DNA of 30,212 bases. It comes from Gp13-AA77 sp035578005. GTDB lineage: Bacteria; Acidobacteriota; Terriglobia; UBA7540. The stretch spans positions 1 through 30,212 of the forward strand of contig DATJYK010000239.1 of NCBI GenBank assembly GCA_035578005.1. Direction: 5' to 3'. Below the pieces are notes generated by a model. It had not been told where the DNA came from and did no database searches. It worked only from the letters and a program-made list of their open reading frames with translations. Position numbers and translations under genes: made by a program. Below, piece by piece: positions 22,665-30,212 of the stretch. Within the stretch, counting starts at the first letter, position 1; every line of letters begins with the position of its first letter.

Positions 22665-25238
22665 ATGCTGAAATCTTCGCGGCGCACGTTCTTAGAAATC
22701 TCCACAGGCATGCTGAGCCTGGGCTGGGCCCGGATGAAGGGCTTGGCGAGGGCTGCGGGAACTTCACCAGCCGTTTCGCCCGAATCGAAAGGGCCTCGAC
22801 GGCTGTTTCCGGCTGACTTGCAGGATGCGGCTTGGAGCACGTTCGATGCCTCAGGATACCGCAAACCCGTGACGGGTATTTGCTACCGCACGCACAATGT
22901 GTCCTATTTCTCGTCGTACGTTGACCGGCCTCGCCCTGCGTCCGGCATGCCAGTGGGCGGCATTGACACCGGAGCTCTTTACATTGAACCGTCAGGCGTT
23001 TTGGGTTACACCTCGATTTTCAATCACCTCACTCCGCTCGGCGGCCCGCTGAATGTGCCTTTCTTGGGAATGAGCATCGGCGGTCACACCTGGGTATTTG
23101 CCACCGGCCAGACCAAAAACTACGCCGGCAACAATCGGCCTTCGCTAGGCATCAACTTGAAACTCCTGAACAGCGGCATGATGGGGCGAAGCGACTACTG
23201 GGGTCATTACCCGATCGCGGACGTCGAGTATCAGGCTGCTGATTCGCCGATAGAGGTCGGCGTACGAAGCTGGTCACCGTTTATTCCCGGCGACGCAAAA
23301 ACTTCGAACACGCCTGGTGCGGTGTTTGAAATCCACCTTAGGAACACGTCACCCGAGCGCAAGTCCGGTTGTGTGGCCTTCAGCTTTCCGGGCTTCGCCG
23401 ATCACCACACAAAGGATGAGGTGATTGGATGGCCTGATCTTGCGGCGAGACCGGTGATGCCCCAACCTGCGATTGAGCGCCAGCCGGCTCCGGAGGGCCT
23501 TAGTGGCGTTTGGGTAGAGAACAAGGCTTGGGGTATGAGCTACGTGCTCGCGGCCATTGATGGCGCTCCTGCTCGCACGGGTGGCGCGCTCGGCAGCGAC
23601 GGCTTGAAATGGGCCGCGATCGAAAAGGAGCTGCCATCGAATGGACCACGTGATGATGGAGGCTCGTCGCTCGCGGTCGACTTCAGCGTTGATGCTGGTG
23701 AGGAAACCGTGGTGCGTTTTGTCCTGGCCTGGTATGCGCCGGAATGGGAGGGCAACGGCAATCCAGGCACCGGCGGCGAGCGGATTATCACTGAAGCGCC
23801 CGGCTCCGTGCTGGTGCCCTCGACCACCGGCAAGCGGTTCACCCACATGTACGCATTGCGCTACGCGAGCGCCGGTGATGTAGCCAGTTTTCTGGCTCAG
23901 CACCACGAGCAGTTGCTGAAACGGGTCATCGCCTGGCAGTCGGCGATTTACGAAGACCCGGCTTTGCCAGGATGGCTCGCGGACGCGTTGGTGAACGCCT
24001 TTTACTACTTCGGCCCTTGCAGCATGTGGGCGCAGGCCAAAGACCCGATTGGCAACTGGTGCAATCCTGAGGATGGCATCTTCGCTCTTGAAGAAGCGCC
24101 GCGAGCCTGCCCGCACGTCACCACGCTTTCCAACATGGCGATGGCAGGTCCGCTGCTGTCGTTCTTCTTTCCGGAATGCGCCGTTTCCATGCTGAGGGGC
24201 TATCGCTGGACCCAGAAGGAAAATGGCGACGTTGCCCAACTCATGGGACGATGGGCTGACCCGGCAAATCCCATGGCCTACGACTACCAGGAGGTGATGT
24301 CCGGATTCTGCTTCGTCTCGCCCGCGTATCTGCATTGGAAGATCACGGGCGACGACGCCTTTATGAAGGAGTTCTATCCCGCAGTCAAGAAGGCGCTCGC
24401 GTACTCGTTCAGTCAGCGTCCCGATCTTGGGCTTTCGCAGATCATCGCCATGCCTCCCGTGCGCCCGCACACCTGGAATGACTCAGAGTGGTTCGAGGAC
24501 CGGTCCATGCGAGGCTACGTTACTCATCCAGGCGGTCTGCGCATCGCCGGTGCGGAAATGCTGAAGGAATGGGCGCAGGCTGTTGGCGATGATGACGAAG
24601 CGCACAAGCTCGATTCGCTGGTGGCGGCCGGCAAGGACACCTTGCAGAAGTACCTCTGGAAGGGCGACCACTACCTGATTTACAACGACACCGAGACAGG
24701 CCAGGTGCTCGACGCGTTCTTCACTCCCCAGTTGAACGGTCAGTATTTCGCCCGCTTCGCCGGCGTGCCGCTGGTCTTCCCGCAAGAAAATGTAGACAGA
24801 GTTCTGCGGGTGTTACGGGACAAGGTTTGCAAGCTGAGCAAGCTCGGCATGCCGCCGATCTATTCGATGCCTGATGGCTCGCTCTGGACCGCGGACAAGA
24901 CGGGATATCTCACCGGCGAGTATATCTACACCAATCACCAGGTCATCTGGAATGCGATCACGTTTATCTACGAAGGCCAAAAGGAATTCGGACTCGACCT
25001 GCTGCGCAAGAACCTCGAGCTCGGCTACTGCAAGTGGGGATACTTATGGGACGGCACGAATTGTTGCAGCGCGGGCGGAGACACGGGCGAAGTGAACTAC
25101 GGATGGGACTATTGGTTCAACTGGTCCATCTGGACCGCGCCCGCCGCACTGCGAGGTCAACACGTTGCGGCGCTGGCGAAACCCGGCGGCCTCGTCCATC
25201 GGGTGATCAGCGCCGGCAGGACCGGCACGCTCACGTAG
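22665..25238 (+). CDS. Tat-exported GH116-like glycosidase (GBA2-type)
   Basis: Exported protein of 857 residues related to bile-acid beta-glucosidase/GH116 enzymes. The Tat motif SSRRTFLEISTG is at 4-15. The N-terminal beta-sandwich (about 75-400) has the family patterns ASGMPVGGIDTGALYIEPSG and SWSPFIPGDAKTSNTPGAVF. The (alpha/alpha)6 barrel (about 420-840) follows, with DYQEVMSGFCFVSPAYLHWKITGDDAF and YTNHQVIWNAI. The catalytic Glu/Asp pair of characterised GH116 enzymes could not be placed with confidence, so activity may differ (beta-glucosidase, beta-xylosidase or other). The ATG at 22665 has AGGAG and GAGG upstream and gives a normal Tat n-region; the ATG at 22632, which overlaps the TPR gene, is less likely. 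It is the last gene of the plus-strand run and converges with the receptor gene. Confidence 0.8.
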   Translation: MLKSSRRTFLEISTGMLSLGWARMKGLARAAGTSPAVSPESKGPRRLFPADLQDAAWSTFDASGYRKPVTGICYRTHNVSYFSSYVDRPRPASGMPVGGIDTGALYIEPSGVLGYTSIFNHLTPLGGPLNVPFLGMSIGGHTWVFATGQTKNYAGNNRPSLGINLKLLNSGMMGRSDYWGHYPIADVEYQAADSPIEVGVRSWSPFIPGDAKTSNTPGAVFEIHLRNTSPERKSGCVAFSFPGFADHHTKDEVIGWPDLAARPVMPQPAIERQPAPEGLSGVWVENKAWGMSYVLAAIDGAPARTGGALGSDGLKWAAIEKELPSNGPRDDGGSSLAVDFSVDAGEETVVRFVLAWYAPEWEGNGNPGTGGERIITEAPGSVLVPSTTGKRFTHMYALRYASAGDVASFLAQHHEQLLKRVIAWQSAIYEDPALPGWLADALVNAFYYFGPCSMWAQAKDPIGNWCNPEDGIFALEEAPRACPHVTTLSNMAMAGPLLSFFFPECAVSMLRGYRWTQKENGDVAQLMGRWADPANPMAYDYQEVMSGFCFVSPAYLHWKITGDDAFMKEFYPAVKKALAYSFSQRPDLGLSQIIAMPPVRPHTWNDSEWFEDRSMRGYVTHPGGLRIAGAEMLKEWAQAVGDDDEAHKLDSLVAAGKDTLQKYLWKGDHYLIYNDTETGQVLDAFFTPQLNGQYFARFAGVPLVFPQENVDRVLRVLRDKVCKLSKLGMPPIYSMPDGSLWTADKTGYLTGEYIYTNHQVIWNAITFIYEGQKEFGLDLLRKNLELGYCKWGYLWDGTNCCSAGGDTGEVNYGWDYWFNWSIWTAPAALRGQHVAALAKPGGLVHRVISAGRTGTLT

Positions 25239-25327
25239 GCTCGCTTTCCGGAAGACCCTGAGCAGCGCCGCTCCGGATGTTCGAGCTGTAGGTCTATTAA
25301 ACTAGCCTCTTTCTCGAAAGCACCCCT

Positions 25328-28300
25328 TCAGTAAGTCAACTTCAGCCCAAACTGGATCTCGCGCGGGAAATTGCTCTGCGAGGTAATGTGCCCGAACGAG
25401 CCCAAGCCGCCACCCAGGTTGTTGCCTTGCAGAACCGATCCGTATTGGTCGCCGCCCTGGTCGAAGCCGAAGAGCGTGCGGTTAAAGATGTTCAGAAAGT
25501 CGGCCCTGAATTCAACACCCACCCGCTCGTTGATAGGGGTTCGCTTCAGGATGGAAATATCCTCGTTGTAATAGGGGAAGCGTCGAATTGCGCCATCGGT
25601 TGGAGGGGCAGTCCCGCCCACTCGATCGAAGGTAAAGGGACCGCCGGCACACCCGACGGCGGAGGTCGGCGCTTGCTGCGGATCGCACCAAGCGGAAACG
25701 TTGAGCACAGCTCCTTTGTCATAGGCGTTCGCTGCCGTGCACGGGCTTGCAGTCGTGCAGGGGCTGCCATCGTTGTGAAGCACGCCGCCGTTGGGGTCCC
25801 ACGTTCCGTTACGAATCGCCACAGACTTCTTCACCACACCCGGCACCACATTGGGCCGCATGAGGAAGCTGTTGGGACCCATATACGGATTGAGAGCGTT
25901 GCCCCCGGTCACGATCATCTGCGGGGCGCCCGCCTGGTATTGCTGCACTCCGGCGACGCTCCAACCTCCAATCACCCTTCCCGCCACACCCCCCACGTTC
26001 CCCCATTTTTTGCCGGGGCCGAAAGGCAACTGGTATTCATAGGAGATTACGAGGTTGCTGGGGTAGTCGTTGAGGCTGAGCGCTCTCTCTGACTTCACAT
26101 TGTAGAAATCCTGCGTAAAGCCCGAAAACTCGTTAAAGAGGTTTCCCGCATTGGTCAGCGTCTTTGACCAGGTGTAAGACACCAGGAAACTGAGACCCTG
26201 GGAGAAATGCTTTCGGGCCTGAAGCTGAAGAGCGTTGTATGAAGACGATCCAACGTTTTCACCAAAGTCTCTCAGTTGAGACAGACCCTCAACCGTGTCA
26301 GTGGTGTATTGCGGATAGGGACGCAGGGCCTGCCCCAGAGTGGCCGATCCGCCCCAGAGCGCCTGGAATCCCGGAAACGGGGAGTGCATACCCGTCGCTG
26401 GATCCACGGGCATTTTTTGAACGACGCTGAGTGCCTGCACACTTGGGTCGGCAATGCCTGTGAAGAGCGTCTGTCCGTATTGCAAGGCACTGGTATAAGT
26501 GGCATTCGTATTCATCAAGCGGCTGGGCAGGTGCGTTCCCCTGGTGCCGACGTAAGCCACATCGAAGAGGATTTGACCCGGAAGGTCACGCTGGATGTCG
26601 ACGTCCCAAGTCTGGATGTACGGCAAATTGCCGTCTCCCGGGAAGCTCCCGAAAGCGGGCGGCCCCTCTCCGATATCCGTGGAGGGGCTGATGAAGGGCG
26701 GCACTGGCAAGAGCGAAGCTGGCCAGCCGTTATTCAAGATCATGTGATAGCCCGGGTTTCCCGGAACCGTGCCGGGAAGCAATCCCGTAGCACCCGGAAT
26801 GCTGGCATCCTCGTTGACGGCATTCGAGACGCTATAACCTTGCTGCTCGAAGGAATTTCCAATCGAGCGCTCGCCGCCTCCGGCCGTGTACAGGATTCCG
26901 TAACCACCCCTCAATACGGTCTTATCGTTAAGAGCATAAGCAAGCCCGATACGGGGACCAAATGCCTTGGTGTCTGTCATCACAGGCGACCGTCGATAGG
27001 GCGTGGCGAAGGCCAACGCACCCTTGATTCCGATGGCAGGATTGACGATGGTGGGGTCCATCCACGAGAACTGGTTATGCGCGCTCACGTTGGGCAGAAT
27101 CAGGTCATACCGTAGGCCAAGGTTCAAAGTAAGCTTTGGCGAAGCCTTAAAATTGTCTTGGACGTAGCCTGCGTATCGCCCCATACGATCGGCCACTTCG
27201 GAGGCCGTAATACCGGCCAATCCATGACTAACCTGTCCTAGAAGGAAGCCGGCGGCCCCCATGCCAGCACAGGTGCCTCCAGGGGTGCATCCATCGTTGT
27301 ACCAGGCTCCTGGCATCGATGTTGTTCCGGCATTGAATGTCAGGTAGCTGGACTGATACGTGGAGCTGAAATTGTTGTTCTGAAGCTTTATGTAGCTGAA
27401 CCCTCCTTCGATGGAGTGCCTGCCCTTAATCCAAGAAACGTCGTCATTGAAGGTGAAGTTGTTGGCGGCTCCATAGCCTTGGCCTCCCCGACCATAAGTG
27501 TTTCCAAGGCCTCCAATGTCCATCTCAATGAAAGTGGAACCCGGGCCGGATTGGGGCACGCCCGAATATCCGAGCATCCCAGGCCAGCCTAGTCCCGCCT
27601 GAGGAAAGGAGTCATTCCGGTTACGGTTGAACCCAAACACCCAGTGGTTGATCAAGTCCGGGCGGAGGGTGTAATCCTGGCCGAAGCGCACAATATCCTG
27701 CTGAATTGTTGTATTAGCGCCCTCGCTGATCGCTCCCGGCCACTTGGAACCGCTAGGCGCGTAGTTCTTCGACCAGATAAACTCCCCGAAGAGGTGCTGA
27801 CGATCAGAGACCGCGTGATCAACCTTTGAGCCCCACTGGTTGATGGTGGCTCGATTGGTGTACGAGGAGAGCCAATTCAGCTTGTACCCAAACGCGCAAG
27901 TGGAACAAGCGGGGGCGTTGGGAAAGTAAGTGAAGATTTTCGCAGCCAGGGGATCAATCCGCGCCGAAGGGATGATGTTTGCTGCGCCCGTCGGCAACCC
28001 GGTGATGGTGTTGAAACCGAAGGCGTCGCGAATGATGGCGGAGCTTCCGCTCTTGTTAATCAGGCCGGTGACGGGATCGACCGCACCCGCACCGACGGTG
28101 CGCTGCGTTGCGGGATCATAGATCTCACTCGAATAGACCGGCCGGCCCAGAGCGTCGCTCCCGACTTGAGCGCCGAGAACGTTGCTGAAGTCTCCGCCCC
28201 TCATCGCTTCCGTGGGTACGGTATCCAGGGAGTTGGTCGCCTGTTGCACCAGCCGAAAGCCATCGTACCAGCCGAAGAAGAAAGTCTTGTCTTTGCCATT

Positions 28301-29218
28301 GTAAATCTTGGGAATGATCACCGGTCCCCCGACGGTGACTCCGAACTCGTTTTGTTTAAGGACCGGCGTGGTGGGCGCAAAGAAGCCTCTTGTGTCTAAC
28401 GCGTTATTGCGGAGGTACTCGTAGGCCGTGCCGTGAAGCAGGTTGGTGCCTGACTTGAGGGAAAAACTTGTGATCCCTAAACCCGTCTGACCGTATTGTG
28501 CCGGAGGATTAAGCGTCATCACATTGAACTCTCCTACCGCGTCAGGCGGGAAGGGAAGCTGGCGGAAATCGCCCGCCATCATGTAGCCTTGACCGATCAC
28601 CGCGCCATCGAGATGAAACTCCGTGCTTCCGCTGGGGCTGCCGTTAACGGTGGTATTCAACTGGCGGCCCGAGCCGCTCGGCGTCGGGTTCGCCGTGCCG
28701 CGTCCGGTCACGCCCGGAGCGAGGGTCATGTAGAAACCTGGATTGCGCTGCTCCTGCTGCGCCACAATAGGCAGTTCTTCGACATCCCTGGAGCTCACAA
28801 CGGTCCCCCGGTCAGACGTGTCTTTTTGGAGAAGCGGAACCGGTGCGGTAACTTGAACCGTCTGGGTGGTCTGCCCGATCTGCATATGCGCGTCAACGCG
28901 GATGGTTTGCCCCACTTGCAAGGCGACTCCGGTCTGAACGAATTTTTTCATTCCAGTCTGTTCCACCGTAATCTGGTAGGTGCCTACCCTGAGCAGCGGA
29001 ATCGTATAGTCGCCGGCCGAGGATGTCACGGCCTGGGTACTGATAGTCGTCGCGGTATTCGTGGCAGTCACGGTAGCGCCCGCAATCAGCGCTCCGCTGG
29101 GATCGGTAACGGTTCCTGTGATGGTTCCGCGATCACTCTGGGCCCAGACCAACCCAAGGCTCCCGAAGACTATCCACAAGCTAACAGTGCCAACAACTCC
29201 GCGCTTGAGGTATGCCAT
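25328..29218 (-). CDS. Oar-type TonB-dependent outer-membrane receptor
   Basis: Outer-membrane transporter of 1296 residues. A signal peptide (about 1-26, ending SLGLVWAQ) is followed by a carboxypeptidase-regulatory-like Ig domain (about 29-110, GTITGTVTDPSGALIAGATV), a plug region (about 120-240) and a long beta-barrel ending in LKLTY, the aromatic terminus of barrel proteins. It belongs to the large TonB receptor/Oar group that is expanded in Acidobacteriota and takes the role of SusC-like porins; no SusD partner is present. The ATG at 29218 is preceded by AAGGAG seven bases away, far better than the TTG at 29275. A sigma-70-like promoter with an operator matching that of the GntR locus lies upstream, so uptake is probably co-regulated with the degradation genes. 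The ligand is inferred to be a pectic fragment. Confidence 0.92.
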   Translation of the reverse strand: MAYLKRGVVGTVSLWIVFGSLGLVWAQSDRGTITGTVTDPSGALIAGATVTATNTATTISTQAVTSSAGDYTIPLLRVGTYQITVEQTGMKKFVQTGVALQVGQTIRVDAHMQIGQTTQTVQVTAPVPLLQKDTSDRGTVVSSRDVEELPIVAQQEQRNPGFYMTLAPGVTGRGTANPTPSGSGRQLNTTVNGSPSGSTEFHLDGAVIGQGYMMAGDFRQLPFPPDAVGEFNVMTLNPPAQYGQTGLGITSFSLKSGTNLLHGTAYEYLRNNALDTRGFFAPTTPVLKQNEFGVTVGGPVIIPKIYNGKDKTFFFGWYDGFRLVQQATNSLDTVPTEAMRGGDFSNVLGAQVGSDALGRPVYSSEIYDPATQRTVGAGAVDPVTGLINKSGSSAIIRDAFGFNTITGLPTGAANIIPSARIDPLAAKIFTYFPNAPACSTCAFGYKLNWLSSYTNRATINQWGSKVDHAVSDRQHLFGEFIWSKNYAPSGSKWPGAISEGANTTIQQDIVRFGQDYTLRPDLINHWVFGFNRNRNDSFPQAGLGWPGMLGYSGVPQSGPGSTFIEMDIGGLGNTYGRGGQGYGAANNFTFNDDVSWIKGRHSIEGGFSYIKLQNNNFSSTYQSSYLTFNAGTTSMPGAWYNDGCTPGGTCAGMGAAGFLLGQVSHGLAGITASEVADRMGRYAGYVQDNFKASPKLTLNLGLRYDLILPNVSAHNQFSWMDPTIVNPAIGIKGALAFATPYRRSPVMTDTKAFGPRIGLAYALNDKTVLRGGYGILYTAGGGERSIGNSFEQQGYSVSNAVNEDASIPGATGLLPGTVPGNPGYHMILNNGWPASLLPVPPFISPSTDIGEGPPAFGSFPGDGNLPYIQTWDVDIQRDLPGQILFDVAYVGTRGTHLPSRLMNTNATYTSALQYGQTLFTGIADPSVQALSVVQKMPVDPATGMHSPFPGFQALWGGSATLGQALRPYPQYTTDTVEGLSQLRDFGENVGSSSYNALQLQARKHFSQGLSFLVSYTWSKTLTNAGNLFNEFSGFTQDFYNVKSERALSLNDYPSNLVISYEYQLPFGPGKKWGNVGGVAGRVIGGWSVAGVQQYQAGAPQMIVTGGNALNPYMGPNSFLMRPNVVPGVVKKSVAIRNGTWDPNGGVLHNDGSPCTTASPCTAANAYDKGAVLNVSAWCDPQQAPTSAVGCAGGPFTFDRVGGTAPPTDGAIRRFPYYNEDISILKRTPINERVGVEFRADFLNIFNRTLFGFDQGGDQYGSVLQGNNLGGGLGSFGHITSQSNFPREIQFGLKLTY

Positions 29219-29338
29219 TTGCGTGCTCCTTGTGAGAACCCGTTTACCCGACGCTTGGGGTGAGTTCGGCGACAAACCCTGGAAACTGGCTCAGGACCTT
29301 TCAGTCCGCCTTATTTTTCGCCTGCTCCCCCCTCCATA

Positions 29339-29355
29339 TGTCAATTAGTCTGACA
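29339..29355. promoter_or_regulatory. Second TGTCA-N7-TGACA operator, upstream of the TonB receptor
   Basis: TGTCAATTAGTCTGACA has the same half-sites and the same seven-base spacing as the core of the palindrome at 2578-2606, and is followed by AAC as in that site. It lies about 15-32 bases downstream of the predicted receptor transcription start, a usual place for a repressor. It is inferred to bind the GntR-family regulator encoded at 2797-3561. Confidence 0.65.
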
Positions 29356-29376
29356 AACTGCAAAGCAAACGATCGT

Positions 29377-29405
29377 TTTATATTACCGCTGGCATTATTT
29401 GTCAA
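29377..29405 (-). promoter_or_regulatory. Sigma-70-type promoter of the TonB receptor gene
   Basis: On the minus strand a perfect TTGACA (29405-29400) is followed after 17 bases by TATAAA (29382-29377). The start would be near 29370, giving a leader of about 150 bases that contains the operator at 29339-29355. Confidence 0.7.
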
Positions 29406-29560
29406 TAGATATTTTTTATTTTTCGTTTACAGGCGCAACCGCAGCCGGGAGCATAAGAGAGGCTTGACCGCCTTGTAGGACTGTGCGATTCAGGATCTAC
29501 AAGGCTCATCCTGGCCTTCAAACGGTGGCTTTGGGCAATTTTTAGAGAATTTGCCTTTAC

Positions 29561-29695
29561 TCATTCTAAAGCACTTCTTGGCTTTGTGTAAATTTTACAC
29601 AAAGCCACCAAGTTATTGATTGCACGTGGCTTCTTGGCTTTGGCAAAAACGCCGAAATCTTTAATCTATTCATTCTAAATGACCTCTTGGCTTTG
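29561..29695. repeat. Imperfect direct repeat TCATTCTAAA...CTTGGCTTTG
   Basis: Two copies of a 26-base word, at 29561-29586 and 29670-29695, share TCATTCTAAA and CTCTTGGCTTTG/CTTCTTGGCTTTG with a few differences. A partial third copy lies near 29628-29646. The right copy covers the stop codon of the partial gene, so the left copy could be a duplicated gene tail. Confidence 0.55.
29580..29606. terminator. Perfect hairpin, possible terminator of the partial right-edge gene
   Basis: GGCTTTGTGTAAA and TTTACACAAAGCC form a 13-base perfect inverted repeat around a single T. It lies about 70 bases past the stop of the minus-strand partial gene. No clear T-run follows on that strand, so an operator role is also possible. 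Confidence 0.4.
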
Positions 29696-30212
29696 GGGGG
29701 TATGGGGGTGGGGGGTCCCCTTTTCCGGGGTTGAAAGCTCTCCTTCTTCGGTTTTTACAGACGCCTCCGGTTCCGTCTTTTCAGGGGGCTTGAGCGTTTG
29801 CAGCAGCCCCGTGATCACCCACTGCTTGCGATCGACCGCCCGTCTTAACCGGTCGATCTCCAGGTTGAGCCACTCGTCCTGGCGTGTGAACGCCAGCTTC
29901 GCCAACCGTGCCTCCGCCGTCTTGGTTCGCTCGTCCAGCTCCAATTCGTAGCCGTCCATCGCGTCCTCGATCTCGCGGTCTACCAGCCGCAACAGCAGTT
30001 TCAGGTTTTCGTCGCTGAAAGGCTCGCCGTTCGGGTCCATCAGTTGTTGGCAATCGATGCAGATTAACTGCGCCCGCTCGTAGCCCGGATCGAGCGCATT
30101 GCTGTACAACTGGCGCAGCGCCGGCCCCATGGCCTCGAAGTCGCGCCGCTGAAGCTGCGTCTTCAGCACGGCGAGCGCGTCACACTGCATCTTGAACTTG
30201 GCCGGCGAGTCC
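29675..30212 (-). CDS. Hypothetical protein, 5' end outside the window
   Basis: The frame is open to the right edge: codons for DSPAKFK precede the internal Met at 30190, so the gene probably continues beyond the window. The visible part of about 178 residues is mostly helical and charged. A CxxC pair occurs (LICIDCQQL), then helices rich in Leu, Arg and Glu (LKLLLRLVDREIEDAMDGYE and LNLEIDRLRRAVDRKQW). The tail is disordered and rich in Pro, Glu, Lys and Thr. I recognise no family. The DNA encoding the tail is C-rich on its own strand and gives a run of G blocks on the plus strand at 29695-29715. It is separated from the receptor by an AT-rich gap and probably has nothing to do with the carbohydrate locus. 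Confidence 0.6.
   Translation of the reverse strand, partial: DSPAKFKMQCDALAVLKTQLQRRDFEAMGPALRQLYSNALDPGYERAQLICIDCQQLMDPNGEPFSDENLKLLLRLVDREIEDAMDGYELELDERTKTAEARLAKLAFTRQDEWLNLEIDRLRRAVDRKQWVITGLLQTLKPPEKTEPEASVKTEEGELSTPEKGTPHPHTPQSQEVI

Larger units (their letters stand above)
29219..29674. other. Intergenic region with receptor promoter, operator and short repeats
   Basis: No gene is visible. The left half carries the receptor leader, operator and promoter (entered separately). The right half (about 29480-29674) is AT-rich, unlike the rest of the window, and contains a perfect hairpin and repeated CTTCTTGGCTTTG-like words. Confidence 0.7.

Noticed and set aside
23349..24470. Long minus-strand open frame (373 codons)
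   Set aside because: It is antisense to the GH116-like gene and is rich in Arg and His without a family pattern.
25239..25327. Bidirectional terminator between the convergent GH116-like and receptor genes
   Set aside because: Only stems of four to five bases were found, without a T-run, which is too weak to call.

Overview
The window looks like an accessory carbohydrate-degradation locus from an Acidobacteriota chromosome (Terriglobia/Solibacter-like). This rests on gene types rather than a phylogenetic marker: an Oar-type TonB-dependent receptor of about 1300 residues with an N-terminal carboxypeptidase-regulatory-like domain, an FG-GAP/ASPIC-UnbV protein beside a secreted TPR protein, several twin-arginine-exported glycosidases, and GC-rich palindromic intergenic repeats. 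No rRNA, tRNA, CRISPR array, transposase or phage gene was seen.

Layout. 1-629 is non-coding and made of degenerate short tandem repeats. 630-2345 (-) is a Tat-exported DUF5060/DUF4038 (GH140-like) glycosidase. 2398-2797 holds a large inverted repeat, a possible promoter and a perfect palindromic operator. 2797-5576 (+) carries a GntR/FadR-type regulator, then a D-2-hydroxyacid dehydrogenase overlapping an HpcH/HpaI-type aldolase. 5607-8697 (-) is a two-gene unit: FG-GAP/ASPIC protein, then a TPR protein. From 8951 to 25238 eight genes run on the + strand: GH28-like polygalacturonase, Tat-exported GHL6-like glycosidase, beta-helix protein, GH78 alpha-L-rhamnosidase, cytochrome c/PQQ-propeller dehydrogenase, a fusion with a C-terminal methyltransferase, a second TPR protein, and a Tat-exported GH116-like glycosidase. 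25328-29218 (-) is the TonB-dependent receptor. A partial gene of unknown function enters from the right edge (-).

How it may work together (inference). Secreted enzymes would depolymerise a rhamnose- and uronate-containing plant polymer such as rhamnogalacturonan pectin; the apiosidase-like GH140, GH78 and GH28 together recall RG-II. The receptor would bring fragments across the outer membrane. The cytoplasmic aldolase and dehydrogenase would handle 2-keto-3-deoxy acids or their products. The most useful regulatory clue is a shared TGTCA-N7-TGACA element: one copy lies in a 29-bp perfect palindrome between the divergent GH140-like and regulator genes, the other just downstream of a consensus-like sigma-70 promoter for the receptor. 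This suggests that the local GntR-type regulator controls both ends of the locus.

Three palindromic repeat families sit between genes. One of them seems to supply the ribosome binding site and GTG start codon of the PQQ-dehydrogenase gene.
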